The notes: generated from the sequence alone by a model not told the origin. A stretch of 22,653 bases of DNA from JAGXLC01 sp964472385 (GCA_964472385.1 CAYYLT010000014.1:1-22653); one strand, 5' to 3'; counted from the stretch's first letter, positions 5,304 through 13,199 are shown. Translations and numbers: made by a program.

Positions 5304-7055
5304 ATGGCAAAAGATTTAAGATTTGATATTGAAGCAAGAGATTCCCTAAAAAGAGGAATCGACAAGCTTTCCAGTGCTGTTAAAGTAACCCTTGGTCCGA
5401 AAGGAAGAAACGTAGTTATTGAGAAGAAATACGGTGCTCCACAGATAAGTAAGGATGGGGTTACGGTAGCCAAAGAGATTGAGTTCTCAGAAAAATTTGA
5501 GAATGTTGGTGCTCAAATGGTAAAGGAAGTAGCCTCAAAAACAGCTGATGATGCGGGTGATGGTACAACAACAGCAACGATCCTGGCTGAATCAATGACT
5601 ACAGTGGGCATGAAAAATGTAACCGCAGGTGCCAATCCGATGGACCTCAAAAGAGGTATTGATAAAGCTATTAAAGAGGTGATCAGAAATTTGAACCAGC
5701 AGAAAAAGAGCATTCAAACCAATACGATTATTGACAAAGCCCGGGAGTTGTTTGATAAACCCGGTGAAGGGAAAGAAAAATTAGAAATAAGCGATGAGGA
5801 AAGAAGCAATATTTTGAAAGAAATTCTTGGCCAGGATGAAATTGCACAGGTAGGATCTATCTCGGCCAATAATGATATGGAACTGGGTGTAATGCTCTCT
5901 TATGCCATGTCAAAAGCTGGTGTTGAAGGTGTTATCACTGTTGAGGAAGCCAAAGGTACGGAAACTTATGTGGATGTGGTAGAAGGCATGCAGTTTGACC
6001 GTGGCTACATTTCCCCTTATTTTATTACGGATAGTGAAAAGATGCAGGCAATTTTGGATAATCCTTATATTCTTATTACCGATAAGAAAATTTCTGTGAT
6101 GAAAGATTTGATGCCTATTCTGGAATCAACTGCACAAAGTGGTAAGCCATTATTGATTATTGGTGAAGATATTGAGGGTGAAGCGCTGGCTACCCTGGTG
6201 GTTAATAAGATGCGCGGATCACTGAAGGTTGGTGCAGTTAAAGCTCCGGGTTTCGGTGACAGAAGAAAAGAGATGCTGGAAGATATTGCCATCTTGACAG
6301 GCGGAACCGTTATAACAGAAGATAAAGGACTGACCCTTGAAAATGCTACCACTGAAATGCTGGGTTCGGCAGAGAAGATCACCATTGATAAGGAGAATAC
6401 CACACTAGTGAATGGTAATGGTGACACAAAAAATATTCAGGCAAGAGTCAATCAGATCAAAAAGCAAATTGACAACACCACTTCCGATTACGATCGTGAA
6501 AAACTGCAGGAACGACTGGCTAAATTAGCCGGAGGAGTAGCAGTACTTTATATCGGAGCTGCCAGTGAAGTTGAAATGAAAGAAAAGAAAGACAGGGCAG
6601 AAGATGCACTTCATGCTACAAGAGCAGCCGTTGAAGAAGGCATCGTGCCTGGTGGTGGTGTAGCTTATATTAGGACAATTAAGGCACTTGATGATTATAA
6701 AGGTGAGAATCAGGATGAAAATACGGGTGTGGCTATTGTTAAACGGGCCATTGAAGAACCGCTTCGCCAGATTGCCGAGAATGCCGGTGCAGAAGGGTCA
6801 ATTGTCGTTAATGAGGTTAAAGCAGGAAAAGATGATTATGGCTACAATGCTCGCAACGGTGAATATACAAACCTCTTTTCCGCAGGTGTCATTGATCCTA
6901 CAAAAGTTGCAAGGATTGCACTGGAAAATGCTGGCTCTATCGCTGGTATGTTCCTGACTACCGAATGTGTATTGGTTGAAGAGGAAGAAGAAGAACCAGC
7001 CCAGGGTGGCGCAGGCGGCGCTGGCATGGGCGGCGGTATGCCAGGAATGATGTAA
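5304..7055 (+). CDS. groEL: Chaperonin GroEL with a roughly 38-residue hinge insertion
   Basis: GroEL is the ATP-driven double-ring folding chaperone. It has the family N-terminus (MAKDLRF, TLGPKGRNVVIEKKYG), the ATP-site DDAGDGTTTAT at about 82-92, the EGMQFDRGYISPYF apical-domain motif, VEEGIVPGGG, and a Gly/Met tail. It is 583 residues against the usual 540-548. The excess is one block at about residues 137-177 (bases 5712-5834) between KRGIDKAIKEVIRNL and the conserved EIAQVGSISANND, where E. coli has a short linker. The extra block is charged and helix-forming, and the frame is intact through it. An A-rich stretch precedes the start; I see no Shine-Dalgarno sequence. Confidence 0.98.
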   Translation: MAKDLRFDIEARDSLKRGIDKLSSAVKVTLGPKGRNVVIEKKYGAPQISKDGVTVAKEIEFSEKFENVGAQMVKEVASKTADDAGDGTTTATILAESMTTVGMKNVTAGANPMDLKRGIDKAIKEVIRNLNQQKKSIQTNTIIDKARELFDKPGEGKEKLEISDEERSNILKEILGQDEIAQVGSISANNDMELGVMLSYAMSKAGVEGVITVEEAKGTETYVDVVEGMQFDRGYISPYFITDSEKMQAILDNPYILITDKKISVMKDLMPILESTAQSGKPLLIIGEDIEGEALATLVVNKMRGSLKVGAVKAPGFGDRRKEMLEDIAILTGGTVITEDKGLTLENATTEMLGSAEKITIDKENTTLVNGNGDTKNIQARVNQIKKQIDNTTSDYDREKLQERLAKLAGGVAVLYIGAASEVEMKEKKDRAEDALHATRAAVEEGIVPGGGVAYIRTIKALDDYKGENQDENTGVAIVKRAIEEPLRQIAENAGAEGSIVVNEVKAGKDDYGYNARNGEYTNLFSAGVIDPTKVARIALENAGSIAGMFLTTECVLVEEEEEEPAQGGAGGAGMGGGMPGMM

Positions 7056-7080
7056 TTATCATACCAACATATTTAGGTTT

Positions 7081-7310
7081 AGGCTTTGCTGAAAAGCACA
7101 AACTTAAATCAAAAGGATAAACATATATACCGTTTCCAATAATGCAAGGTTTTTAGGGATGTTTGCTAAAAACCTTGCATTTTTCAAGTGAATATTTTTT
7201 GTTAGCCTTTAGCACATCATCTACTTCGTTGGCTTCAGCTCGCCGTATTCATATACAGCTTCGCTGTGCCACTCCGTAACTGATGTATTAAAGACTTTTC
7301 AGCAAACCCT
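7081..7310 (+). mobile_element. Full-length MITE-like element, copy A (230 bp)
   Basis: The ends are inverted repeats: AGGCTTTGCTGAAAAG at 7081-7096 and the reverse complement of AGGGTTTGCTGAAAAG at 7295-7310, one mismatch in 16. Inside, 7141-7155 and 7167-7181 form a perfect 15-bp hairpin. The right half carries a second imperfect stem (7207-7219 with 7281-7293). It encodes no plausible protein. The right 110 bases match copy B at 21209-21445 at about 90% by eye. No clear target duplication flanks this copy. It lies 25 bases after groEL and its hairpin could affect the groEL transcript end. Confidence 0.85.
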
Positions 7311-7326
7311 ATTCAGCTCGCTTTAT

Positions 7327-7363
7327 AAAAAAATCCCCTTCACATTGTGAACGGGATTTTTTT
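7327..7363. terminator. Bidirectional intrinsic terminator between groEL and the HNH gene
   Basis: AAAAAAATCCC (7327-7337) and GGGATTTTTTT (7353-7363) form an 11-bp stem with a nested TTCAC/GTGAA stem inside. T-runs on both strands fit termination of groESL on the plus strand and of the long minus-strand run. The remaining 109 bases to 7472 hold only a weak TGAAATT/AATTTCA dyad (7383-7400). Confidence 0.8.
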
Positions 7364-7472
7364 ATTTATATGCCCGGAGTGCTGAAATTCAATAATTTCA
7401 AATGCTAATTGTCTGTATTTTAACCATATCAGTTGTTTTTCCGGCAGTAAAGGTTGTTTTTCTTTATATGGA

Positions 7473-8018
7473 TCAGTCATCCACCTTGATATGTCCCCAG
7501 TTCTCACCGGAGCGAATCCGGTTCAATTGGGTATGGGTGATCCCAAATTCCTTGGCCAGTTTATACAGCTTATTTTTACCGCGTTTGAGTTTCTTTTTCA
7601 GACGTATGACATCTGTTTCCGTTAATTTGGAGTAATTGATCGTACCTCGCTTATAGTTTGGGTTGATTTTCTGATGTTCAAACATCGTTTCTTTGGTAAC
7701 CCATTTGAGGTTTTTGTAATAATTATTCTGTTTGTCAAAATCAAGATGGATAACATGCTGCTGCAAGGGACTTTCTTTTTCCAGGAAGTTCTCGGCCACC
7801 AGTTTATGGGCATACTTGGTGGTTCGTTTACCGGTATCGAGTTTGATATTTAAAACTTTATATCCTTTAAGCGAAGCTCCGTTGATGATGTTACCCTCTT
7901 TTTTATTAACCTTGAAGCTTTTAATCCTTCCATAATTGGATATTGCATATTTTTCATCCTCTGAAATGCCCTCAAAATTCACAGGTGCCCATTTCTCATC
8001 CCAATAAGAAGCGCTCAT
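7473..8018 (-). CDS. Solitary NUMOD4/HNH homing-endonuclease-like protein
   Basis: Residues about 6-35 form a NUMOD4 DNA-binding motif (W.PVNFEG, YAISNYGRIKS). Residues about 60-110 form an HNH_3-type nuclease domain: His71 in AHKLVAENF, His91 in VIHLDFDKQNN and Asn103 in NLKWVT fit the conserved positions, although the Asn that usually precedes the second His is Ile here. The C-terminus (about 130-175) has a helix-turn-helix-like segment, LYKLAKEFGITHTQLNRIRSG. Such proteins resemble phage and intron endonucleases, but this one is not inside an intron or intein and is codirectional with the GGGP synthase, 109 bases away. Nuclease activity and target are unknown; it may be a domesticated DNA-binding protein. 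Confidence 0.85.
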   Translation of the reverse strand: MSASYWDEKWAPVNFEGISEDEKYAISNYGRIKSFKVNKKEGNIINGASLKGYKVLNIKLDTGKRTTKYAHKLVAENFLEKESPLQQHVIHLDFDKQNNYYKNLKWVTKETMFEHQKINPNYKRGTINYSKLTETDVIRLKKKLKRGKNKLYKLAKEFGITHTQLNRIRSGENWGHIKVDD

Positions 8019-8127
8019 TATGCGTGTATGTTTATATTGTTTTACATGTTAGCTTTAGATTAACAAAGTAACGGGTTAGTTTGAAATATTATTATTTATT
8101 TTGGATAAATTGTTTATAAAACCTGTT

Positions 8128-8859
8128 TTATAGCTTTTCTTTAATGATATGGGTCATAGCCTTTAATTGGTCGGGATATTGTTCCAGGATATTGCCAACC
8201 ACCACCATGTCTGCACCCGATTGACAAATTCTTTGTACCTCTCCTGCACTTTTTATACCACCACCTACAATAAGGGGTATACCAATTTGTGACTTAACCT
8301 GGCGTATGACGTCCGAATATAAAGTTTGATTTGCCCCACTCCCCGATTCAAGATAGATGAGCTGGTGGCCCAACAGTTCACCGGCAATGGCTGTGGAGGA
8401 TATAATATCAGACTTTTCGGCAGGTATGGGTTTTGTATTGCTAATGTATTCAACTGACGATGTTTTAGCCCCGTCGATCAGGATGTAACCGGTGGGAATA
8501 ACTTCCAGGTCACTCTTTTTCAGCATGTTGGCTGCCAGCACATGATTGCCTATGAGCAATTCGGGATTTCTTCCGGAGATGAGTGAGAGAAAGAATATCC
8601 CGTCTGCCTCCGGCGAGATTTGCATCAGACTTCCGGGAAATAAAATAATGGGGATATTGGTATGATCTCTGATAATACGGATTGTTTGATTCAGGGTGTT
8701 GCTCAGCAAACTGCCTCCAACCAGTATGAAGTCAACTCCTGATTGATCAGCTTGTTTGGTAATATGAATCAGCCTGTTTTGATCATAATTCTCCGGATCA
8801 ATGAGCAGTGAAAAAAGCTTTTTTTTATTGATGTTTTCCTGTATCTTTTGATATATCAT
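8128..8859 (-). CDS. Geranylgeranylglyceryl/heptaprenylglyceryl phosphate synthase family
   Basis: This TIM-barrel prenyltransferase family joins a polyprenyl diphosphate to sn-glycerol-1-phosphate through an ether bond, the first committed step of archaeal lipids. The 243-residue product carries the family landmarks: LLIDPEN near residue 18-24, FILVGGSLL at 44-52, YLESGSGA at 169-176 and a phosphate-binding IVGGGIKS at 197-204. Bacteroidota are known to hold group II members, several shown to make the ether product in vitro, but their role in these bacteria is not settled. No G1P dehydrogenase or second prenyltransferase gene is nearby. It lies downstream of the phosphopantetheinyl transferase gene, separated by 86 bases containing an element relic. 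Confidence 0.92.
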   Translation of the reverse strand: MIYQKIQENINKKKLFSLLIDPENYDQNRLIHITKQADQSGVDFILVGGSLLSNTLNQTIRIIRDHTNIPIILFPGSLMQISPEADGIFFLSLISGRNPELLIGNHVLAANMLKKSDLEVIPTGYILIDGAKTSSVEYISNTKPIPAEKSDIISSTAIAGELLGHQLIYLESGSGANQTLYSDVIRQVKSQIGIPLIVGGGIKSAGEVQRICQSGADMVVVGNILEQYPDQLKAMTHIIKEKL

Positions 8860-8875
8860 GTTTTGACTTTATTTT

Positions 8876-8947
8876 GGGTTTGCTGAAAATGATCAATGTC
8901 TGTATCCTGCTGGTTACAAGTATTTATTGTATTTTTCAGCCATCCCT
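8876..8947. repeat. Possible internally deleted relic of the MITE-like element
   Basis: GGGTTTGCTGAAAAT at 8876-8890 matches the element end almost exactly. TTTTTCAGCCATCCCT, ending at 8947, is a degraded inverted counterpart. The roughly 40 bases between them resemble no other copy. The unit fills nearly all of the gap between the phosphopantetheinyl transferase and GGGP synthase genes, and its right end overlaps the transferase stop codon by two bases. The left end is convincing; the right end is weaker. Confidence 0.5.
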
Positions 8948-9578
8948 ATTTAAGACACCAAACCACCGGATAATTATCAATCAGAAAGTAATTTAGCTGA
9001 TGCCGCTGTTCCGTAAACGGATATTGAATGCTCCCATACATTTTCCCCTCTTTATGAGGGTAAAACGGTTCAATGGTAATGTGTTGCTTCATACTCATCC
9101 CCTGTGTGTCGCATAATTTGTAAAGAGCTTCTTTGGCACACCAGTGCAAATATAAATGATATATTCCGTGAGCGGGAATAATTTGATTTATTTCCTGTTC
9201 TTTTAAAAATTTGAATGCAATGTGTTCAATTTTTGGCTGCATTTTTTCGATGTCTATTCCCACATGTTGATTTCTGCACAACAGTATGGCTGAATATTCA
9301 TCGGAATGCGAAATGCTGATATGATGCGAGGCATCTGCTAAATAGGGCCGGTTGTTAACGTTGTAAAGGATTTTATTGTGCTTTTGGGTCAGTTTATATA
9401 GCAATACACGCACGCTGAGCCATTCAAGCTTTCTTTTGGGATTGAGAAAAGCCCGCATGGTTTGATAATCTTGCTGGTCGAGCTTAAGCCTGGAGAGGAG
9501 TTCTTCATATGTTTCCGTGATATGCCATACACCTAATTTGCAGTGTGCATTGACCTGCTTCTCGATGACAATTCCCAT
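8946..9578 (-). CDS. 4'-phosphopantetheinyl transferase superfamily protein (Sfp type)
   Basis: The enzyme moves 4'-phosphopantetheine from CoA to a serine of carrier proteins, converting apo- to holo-ACP. The 210-residue product shows the Sfp/AcpT motifs: HISISHSDEYSAIL (about 86-99), the magnesium site VGIDIEKM with Asp109 and Glu111, and WCAKEALYK with Glu150. No AcpS is in view, so it could serve the fatty-acid ACP or a secondary-metabolite carrier. It starts 7 bases after the gldD stop and is probably the last closely packed gene of the mutY-ssb-gldE-gldD run. Confidence 0.93.
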   Translation of the reverse strand: MGIVIEKQVNAHCKLGVWHITETYEELLSRLKLDQQDYQTMRAFLNPKRKLEWLSVRVLLYKLTQKHNKILYNVNNRPYLADASHHISISHSDEYSAILLCRNQHVGIDIEKMQPKIEHIAFKFLKEQEINQIIPAHGIYHLYLHWCAKEALYKLCDTQGMSMKQHITIEPFYPHKEGKMYGSIQYPFTEQRHQLNYFLIDNYPVVWCLK

Positions 9579-9585
9579 ATATCCC

Positions 9586-10188
9586 CTAATTTTTCCAGTG
9601 CAGGGTTTCTACCAAATGTTGCATGTCCTGCTTTACAAATTGAATGACCGGGGCCAGGGAGTCTTTATTGGGCACCGTTCTGAAATATAAAGATCCCCTT
9701 AGGAAGTGGTTTATGCTATCCGTAACAAAAAACTGGGCAGGAGAAGCAACATTTCCCTTAAGCTCGTAAAATATTCCATAAACATTCCTTGTTTCATCCC
9801 GGTAAAATTTTTCTTTAATGGCCTCAGCTTTTACAGTATGTTTGTAAGCAAGGGTCCGTGCATCTTCTACATATTTTTTCAGGTTGTTGTTCATTGTTTT
9901 GTAGCTGATATGGATATCACTGTTAAATTGGGGGTAATGAATATTGATCCAACAATCCCTGCCAATATTTCGCGGGTCCCTTATGATTTTTGAATAAACC
10001 GGATATTCAAACGTATACGGACAGTTGAGCTGCAGTTGTTTGTGTTCTTTTTTGGGTAAATCGATCCTGAAATACCCTTTGGGTTTGGGTGCGGAATGAT
10101 CATTCCTTTTACATTCCTGGAAAAGAAAAGAAGTCATCACAATCACTATCCCTGTCAGCATGTAATATGGTTTTCTGTTGCCCCGCAT
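9586..10188 (-). CDS. gldD: Gliding motility lipoprotein GldD
   Basis: GldD is a lipoprotein needed for gliding in Flavobacterium johnsoniae and associated there with type IX secretion. The 200-residue product has an N-terminal hydrophobic segment (about 9-23) and a candidate lipid-acceptor Cys26 in FQEC, an unusual lipobox. The family signature PKPKGYFRIDLPKKEH follows, and the terminal HLVETLHWKN is also typical. gldE is 14 bases upstream, the characteristic pairing. In Bacteroidales without gliding, these genes are often kept, so motility should not be assumed. Confidence 0.93.
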   Translation of the reverse strand: MRGNRKPYYMLTGIVIVMTSFLFQECKRNDHSAPKPKGYFRIDLPKKEHKQLQLNCPYTFEYPVYSKIIRDPRNIGRDCWINIHYPQFNSDIHISYKTMNNNLKKYVEDARTLAYKHTVKAEAIKEKFYRDETRNVYGIFYELKGNVASPAQFFVTDSINHFLRGSLYFRTVPNKDSLAPVIQFVKQDMQHLVETLHWKN

Positions 10189-10202
10189 ATGCCTTATTCA
10201 AT

Positions 10203-11522
10203 TTAATCTATTATCACCTTTACTTTTTTAATGCGTCTTTTATCCGATGATTCTACTTTAAAAGTGAGGTTTTTAAATTTGATCTCCTCGTTTTTCTTTG
10301 GTATTTCGCCCTTCATCTCCAGAATGATCCCTGCAATGGTATCGGCATCGCCCTTAATTTCTTCAAAAAATTCATCATTAAGATTGAGTATTTTACAGAA
10401 ATCGTTCAGTAAGGTTTTGCCTTCAAAAATAAAGGTATGGGGGTCTATCCTTGAATAATACATTTCATCTGTATCGGACTCATCTTCAATTTCACCAACA
10501 ATTTCCTCCAGTATGTCTTCAAGCGTAACAATGCCATAGGTACCCCCGTATTCATCAATAACTATGGCCATGTGGATTTTATTATCCTGGAATTCTTTTA
10601 ACAAACCATTGATTTTTTTGGTTTCCGGCACAAAATAAGGCGGTCGGATCAGTTGTTGCCATTCAAAATCCTCTTTGTTATTGAGATAGGGCAGGAGATC
10701 CTTAATGTAAAGAATGCCCCTGACATTATCAAAGCTGTCCTCGTATATGGGTATACGCGTGTGGCCCGATTCTATAATGGTTTGCATCAATTGTTGGAAT
10801 TCTATTTGAATATCAACAGCCACAACATCGATACGTGATTTCATAATTTCTTTGGCATCGATGTTGCCAAACTTGATGATTCCCTTCAATATATTTTTAT
10901 CCTCCTGAATTTCATTGGAAGACAGGTTAAGTGCATCTGATATTTCATCCAGGGTGAGGTTTCTTCTTTTCAATAGTTTTTTTCTGATCAGGGTGGTTGA
11001 ATCTACCAGGTAACAGCTAATCGGGTACAATATCTTGTGAATGATATGAAATGGCCGGGCAGAGATTCTGGCAAAATGGATATTATTGGCAGGAGGAATG
11101 ATTTTAACCACTAAATCCCGAAAAACAAAAATCACAAGGATTACCAATGCCAGATGAAACAAAAAGAGAGAGGAAGAGTAATTTCGCTGGACCAGAATCT
11201 CATTCAGGGCGAAACTCAGCGAAAGCAATATACCCAAATACAATAAATTCTTTAATATCAGTATGGAAGCCTTAAGTATTTGCGGAGATTCCAGTAGTTT
11301 GGTAAGGATGTTATTCCTCGGATCAGGGTTTGCTTTTAGTTCTTTGAGCCGGTTGGGTATGATCGAAAATATAGCATCTTCACCTCTGGAGACAAAAGAA
11401 AGAAGTATCAGAAGAGCAAAGCATACCATCAATAATATAATATCATTCCCTTGTAAGCTTTGTAAAGCCACAAGGGAATTCATATTAAGGCAAATGCATA
11501 AAAACGGGTCAATTGTATCCAA
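10203..11522 (-). CDS. gldE: GldE: CNNM/CBS/CorC-type membrane protein
   Basis: The 439-residue product has the HlyC/CorC family layout: an N-terminal CNNM (DUF21) membrane region with hydrophobic stretches at about 28-45, 84-107 and 117-134; a pair of CBS domains at about 215-345 (IMKSRIDVVAVD, HTRIPIYEDSFDNVRGILYIKDLL, IDEYGGTYGIVTLEDILEEIVGEI); and a CorC_HlyC transporter-associated domain to the end. Next to gldD it is GldE, which I recall supports GldD function in gliding. Related proteins are linked to magnesium or cobalt handling. The start is uncertain: Met1 leaves 45 bases after ssb, while Met14 at 11483 also precedes the first membrane segment. Confidence 0.92.
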   Translation of the reverse strand: MDTIDPFLCICLNMNSLVALQSLQGNDIILLMVCFALLILLSFVSRGEDAIFSIIPNRLKELKANPDPRNNILTKLLESPQILKASILILKNLLYLGILLSLSFALNEILVQRNYSSSLFLFHLALVILVIFVFRDLVVKIIPPANNIHFARISARPFHIIHKILYPISCYLVDSTTLIRKKLLKRRNLTLDEISDALNLSSNEIQEDKNILKGIIKFGNIDAKEIMKSRIDVVAVDIQIEFQQLMQTIIESGHTRIPIYEDSFDNVRGILYIKDLLPYLNNKEDFEWQQLIRPPYFVPETKKINGLLKEFQDNKIHMAIVIDEYGGTYGIVTLEDILEEIVGEIEDESDTDEMYYSRIDPHTFIFEGKTLLNDFCKILNLNDEFFEEIKGDADTIAGIILEMKGEIPKKNEEIKFKNLTFKVESSDKRRIKKVKVIID

Positions 11523-11567
11523 AGTCGGTTATCAACTTTAATGTATAACCTGTATTCATGATACAGG

Positions 11568-12002
11568 CTAGAAGGGTAAATCATCCTCTTCGTTGGGAAT
11601 GCCGGTAGCACTTTCCGGTTCAGTAACTTCATTGCTTTGTGCCTGGGAAGTTTCACTGGTTTTGGCACTACCCAGCATCTGCATGTTGTTACCGACAATT
11701 TCGGTTGTATACCGCTTGTTGCCCTCCTTATCTTCCCAGGAACGCGTTCTGATCCGTCCTTCAATGAAAAGCGGATCTCCTTTTTTAACATATTTTTCAG
11801 CTACCTCAGCTTGACCCTTGAAAAGGACAATGTTGTGCCATTCCGTGTTGGTCACTTTGTTGTTTTCCTTGTTTCTATAAGTCTCACTTGTAGCCAGGGG
11901 GAAGTTGGCAATGACCATCCCGTTGTCCAGATGCTTTACTTCGGGATCTTTGCCTACGTTCCCAATCAGGATTACTTTGTTAATACCTTTTCCTAGTCCC
12001 AT
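11568..12002 (-). CDS. ssb: Single-stranded DNA-binding protein
   Basis: SSB coats single-stranded DNA during replication, recombination and repair. The 144-residue product has an OB fold over about residues 5-110 (INKVILIGNVGKDPEV, EWHNIVLFKGQAEVAEKYVKKGD, EGRIRTRSWEDKEG), a short polar linker and the acidic protein-docking tip EEDDLPF at the very end. It lies between mutY and gldE on the minus strand, as I recall in other Bacteroidota. A promoter candidate directly upstream suggests it can be expressed apart from mutY. Confidence 0.97.
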   Translation of the reverse strand: MGLGKGINKVILIGNVGKDPEVKHLDNGMVIANFPLATSETYRNKENNKVTNTEWHNIVLFKGQAEVAEKYVKKGDPLFIEGRIRTRSWEDKEGNKRYTTEIVGNNMQMLGSAKTSETSQAQSNEVTEPESATGIPNEEDDLPF

Positions 12003-12036
12003 AATTGCAAATTTTAATGGTTGTTTAATATTAACG

Positions 12037-12066
12037 TAAAGTTACAAATTTTTCCATATTGCCAAA
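12037..12066 (-). promoter_or_regulatory. Candidate ssb promoter (TTTG-N18-TAACTTTA)
   Basis: On the minus strand, TTTG (12063-12066) is followed after 18 bases by TAACTTTA (12037-12044), one mismatch from TAnnTTTG. The leader to the ssb start would be about 30 bases. The spacing fits the Bacteroidota primary sigma factor. Confidence 0.45.
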
Positions 12067-12099
12067 GTATTTTATCAAATTTTTCAAGAAAAATTCACT

Positions 12100-13161
12100 T
12101 TAATTTGGTTTTTCCGATTGTTCTTCCAAATATTTTTCTATTAACCGTGGAATGGCTAATTGATGAATGTTTGCTTCATCCACCCGGATGCAATGATTCA
12201 GGTGCAATGCTTCTGCACGGGGAATTTCTACCTCAATGAATTGTGCAATGATCTTTTGATGGGTTAGTAAATGGGTGTAGGTTCGCGATATATTCTTGAT
12301 GGTATGGGTTGAACCATGAAAAATCTGTTCCCATTCCAGTAAATGGGTTAATTCATGAATTTTAATTGCATTGTCTGCCTCAATCAGGGGAAATTGATAC
12401 AAAGAATTCCAAATATCTTTGCGGGATCTCTTTTCCAGAAAGATATGGTTGTTGTGTTTGATTTTTAAATAATAAAAGTATCGAAGCTTTTGGGAACGCT
12501 GCTTTATTTTTACCGGCAGGTCATGAACCTTGTTGTGCTGGTAGGCATAACAAGGTTTATTTAGCGGACAAATGGAGCATTCCGGGTTTCGCGGTGCACA
12601 CTGTATTGCACCAAATTCGATCATGGCTTGATTGTGCAGGGCAGGATACTCCGATGAAAGCAGTTTTTCTGCTTGTTTTTTGATGATTTTCCTGCCTTCC
12701 CCTGAGTTTACAGCCATTTCCAATCCTGTAAGCCTGGCGATAACCCGTTGAACATTTCCGTCCACAACTGCCACGGACTCCCCAAATGCAAAGGAGGCTA
12801 TGGCGGATGCGGTATAATCCCCAACACCCTTTAGGCGCAAAAGCTCCTTGTAATTATCTGGGAATAAACCATTAAGGTTGAGTTTGATGTATTGGGCTGT
12901 CTGGTGGAGGTTTCTCGCTCTGGTATAATACCCCAGTCCCTGCCATACTTTTAACACATCATCCAGTGCAGCTTGCGCCAGTGAGCATAAATCGGGATAT
13001 TGCCTGATGAATTGCCGGTAATACGCCAAACCCTGATTAACCCTTGTTTGTTGCAGAATGATCTCAGAGACCCATATCTTATAAGGATCTTTGGTATTTC
13101 GCCATGGTAAATCTCTTTTATGAATTTTATACCAGCTAATTAATCTATGGCTGAAGGTCAT
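12100..13161 (-). CDS. mutY: A/G-specific adenine glycosylase MutY
   Basis: MutY removes adenine mispaired with 8-oxoguanine. The start at 13161 gives 353 residues and the family N-terminus (SWYKIHKRDLPWR). Visible features are the catalytic Glu33 in SEIILQQTRV, the helix-hairpin-helix LLRLKGVGDYTASAI, the catalytic Asp134 in VVDGNVQR, and four [4Fe-4S] cysteines spaced C-x6-C-x2-C-x5-C. A NUDIX-like C-terminal domain that reads 8-oxoG follows. The frame remains open 61 codons further upstream, but that AT-rich part overlaps the HU start region and has no family similarity. It heads the minus-strand run mutY-ssb-gldE-gldD. Confidence 0.96.
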   Translation of the reverse strand: MTFSHRLISWYKIHKRDLPWRNTKDPYKIWVSEIILQQTRVNQGLAYYRQFIRQYPDLCSLAQAALDDVLKVWQGLGYYTRARNLHQTAQYIKLNLNGLFPDNYKELLRLKGVGDYTASAIASFAFGESVAVVDGNVQRVIARLTGLEMAVNSGEGRKIIKKQAEKLLSSEYPALHNQAMIEFGAIQCAPRNPECSICPLNKPCYAYQHNKVHDLPVKIKQRSQKLRYFYYLKIKHNNHIFLEKRSRKDIWNSLYQFPLIEADNAIKIHELTHLLEWEQIFHGSTHTIKNISRTYTHLLTHQKIIAQFIEVEIPRAEALHLNHCIRVDEANIHQLAIPRLIEKYLEEQSEKPN

Positions 13162-13199
13162 GTTTATTGATAAAGAGTATATTAAATTATTAAAATTTT

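Noticed and set aside
5712..5834. Intein or frameshift as the cause of the extra GroEL block
   Set aside because: At about 38 residues it is far too short for an intein, has no splicing motifs, and the frame is intact on both sides.
9132..9148. TTGGCAC motif as a second sigma-54 promoter
   Set aside because: It lies inside the transferase gene with a 9-base rather than 10-base spacing; it shows the motif can occur by chance.
11325..11336. CAGGGTTTGCTT as another element end
   Set aside because: It is inside the intact gldE gene and the match stops before the GAAAA part of the terminal repeat.
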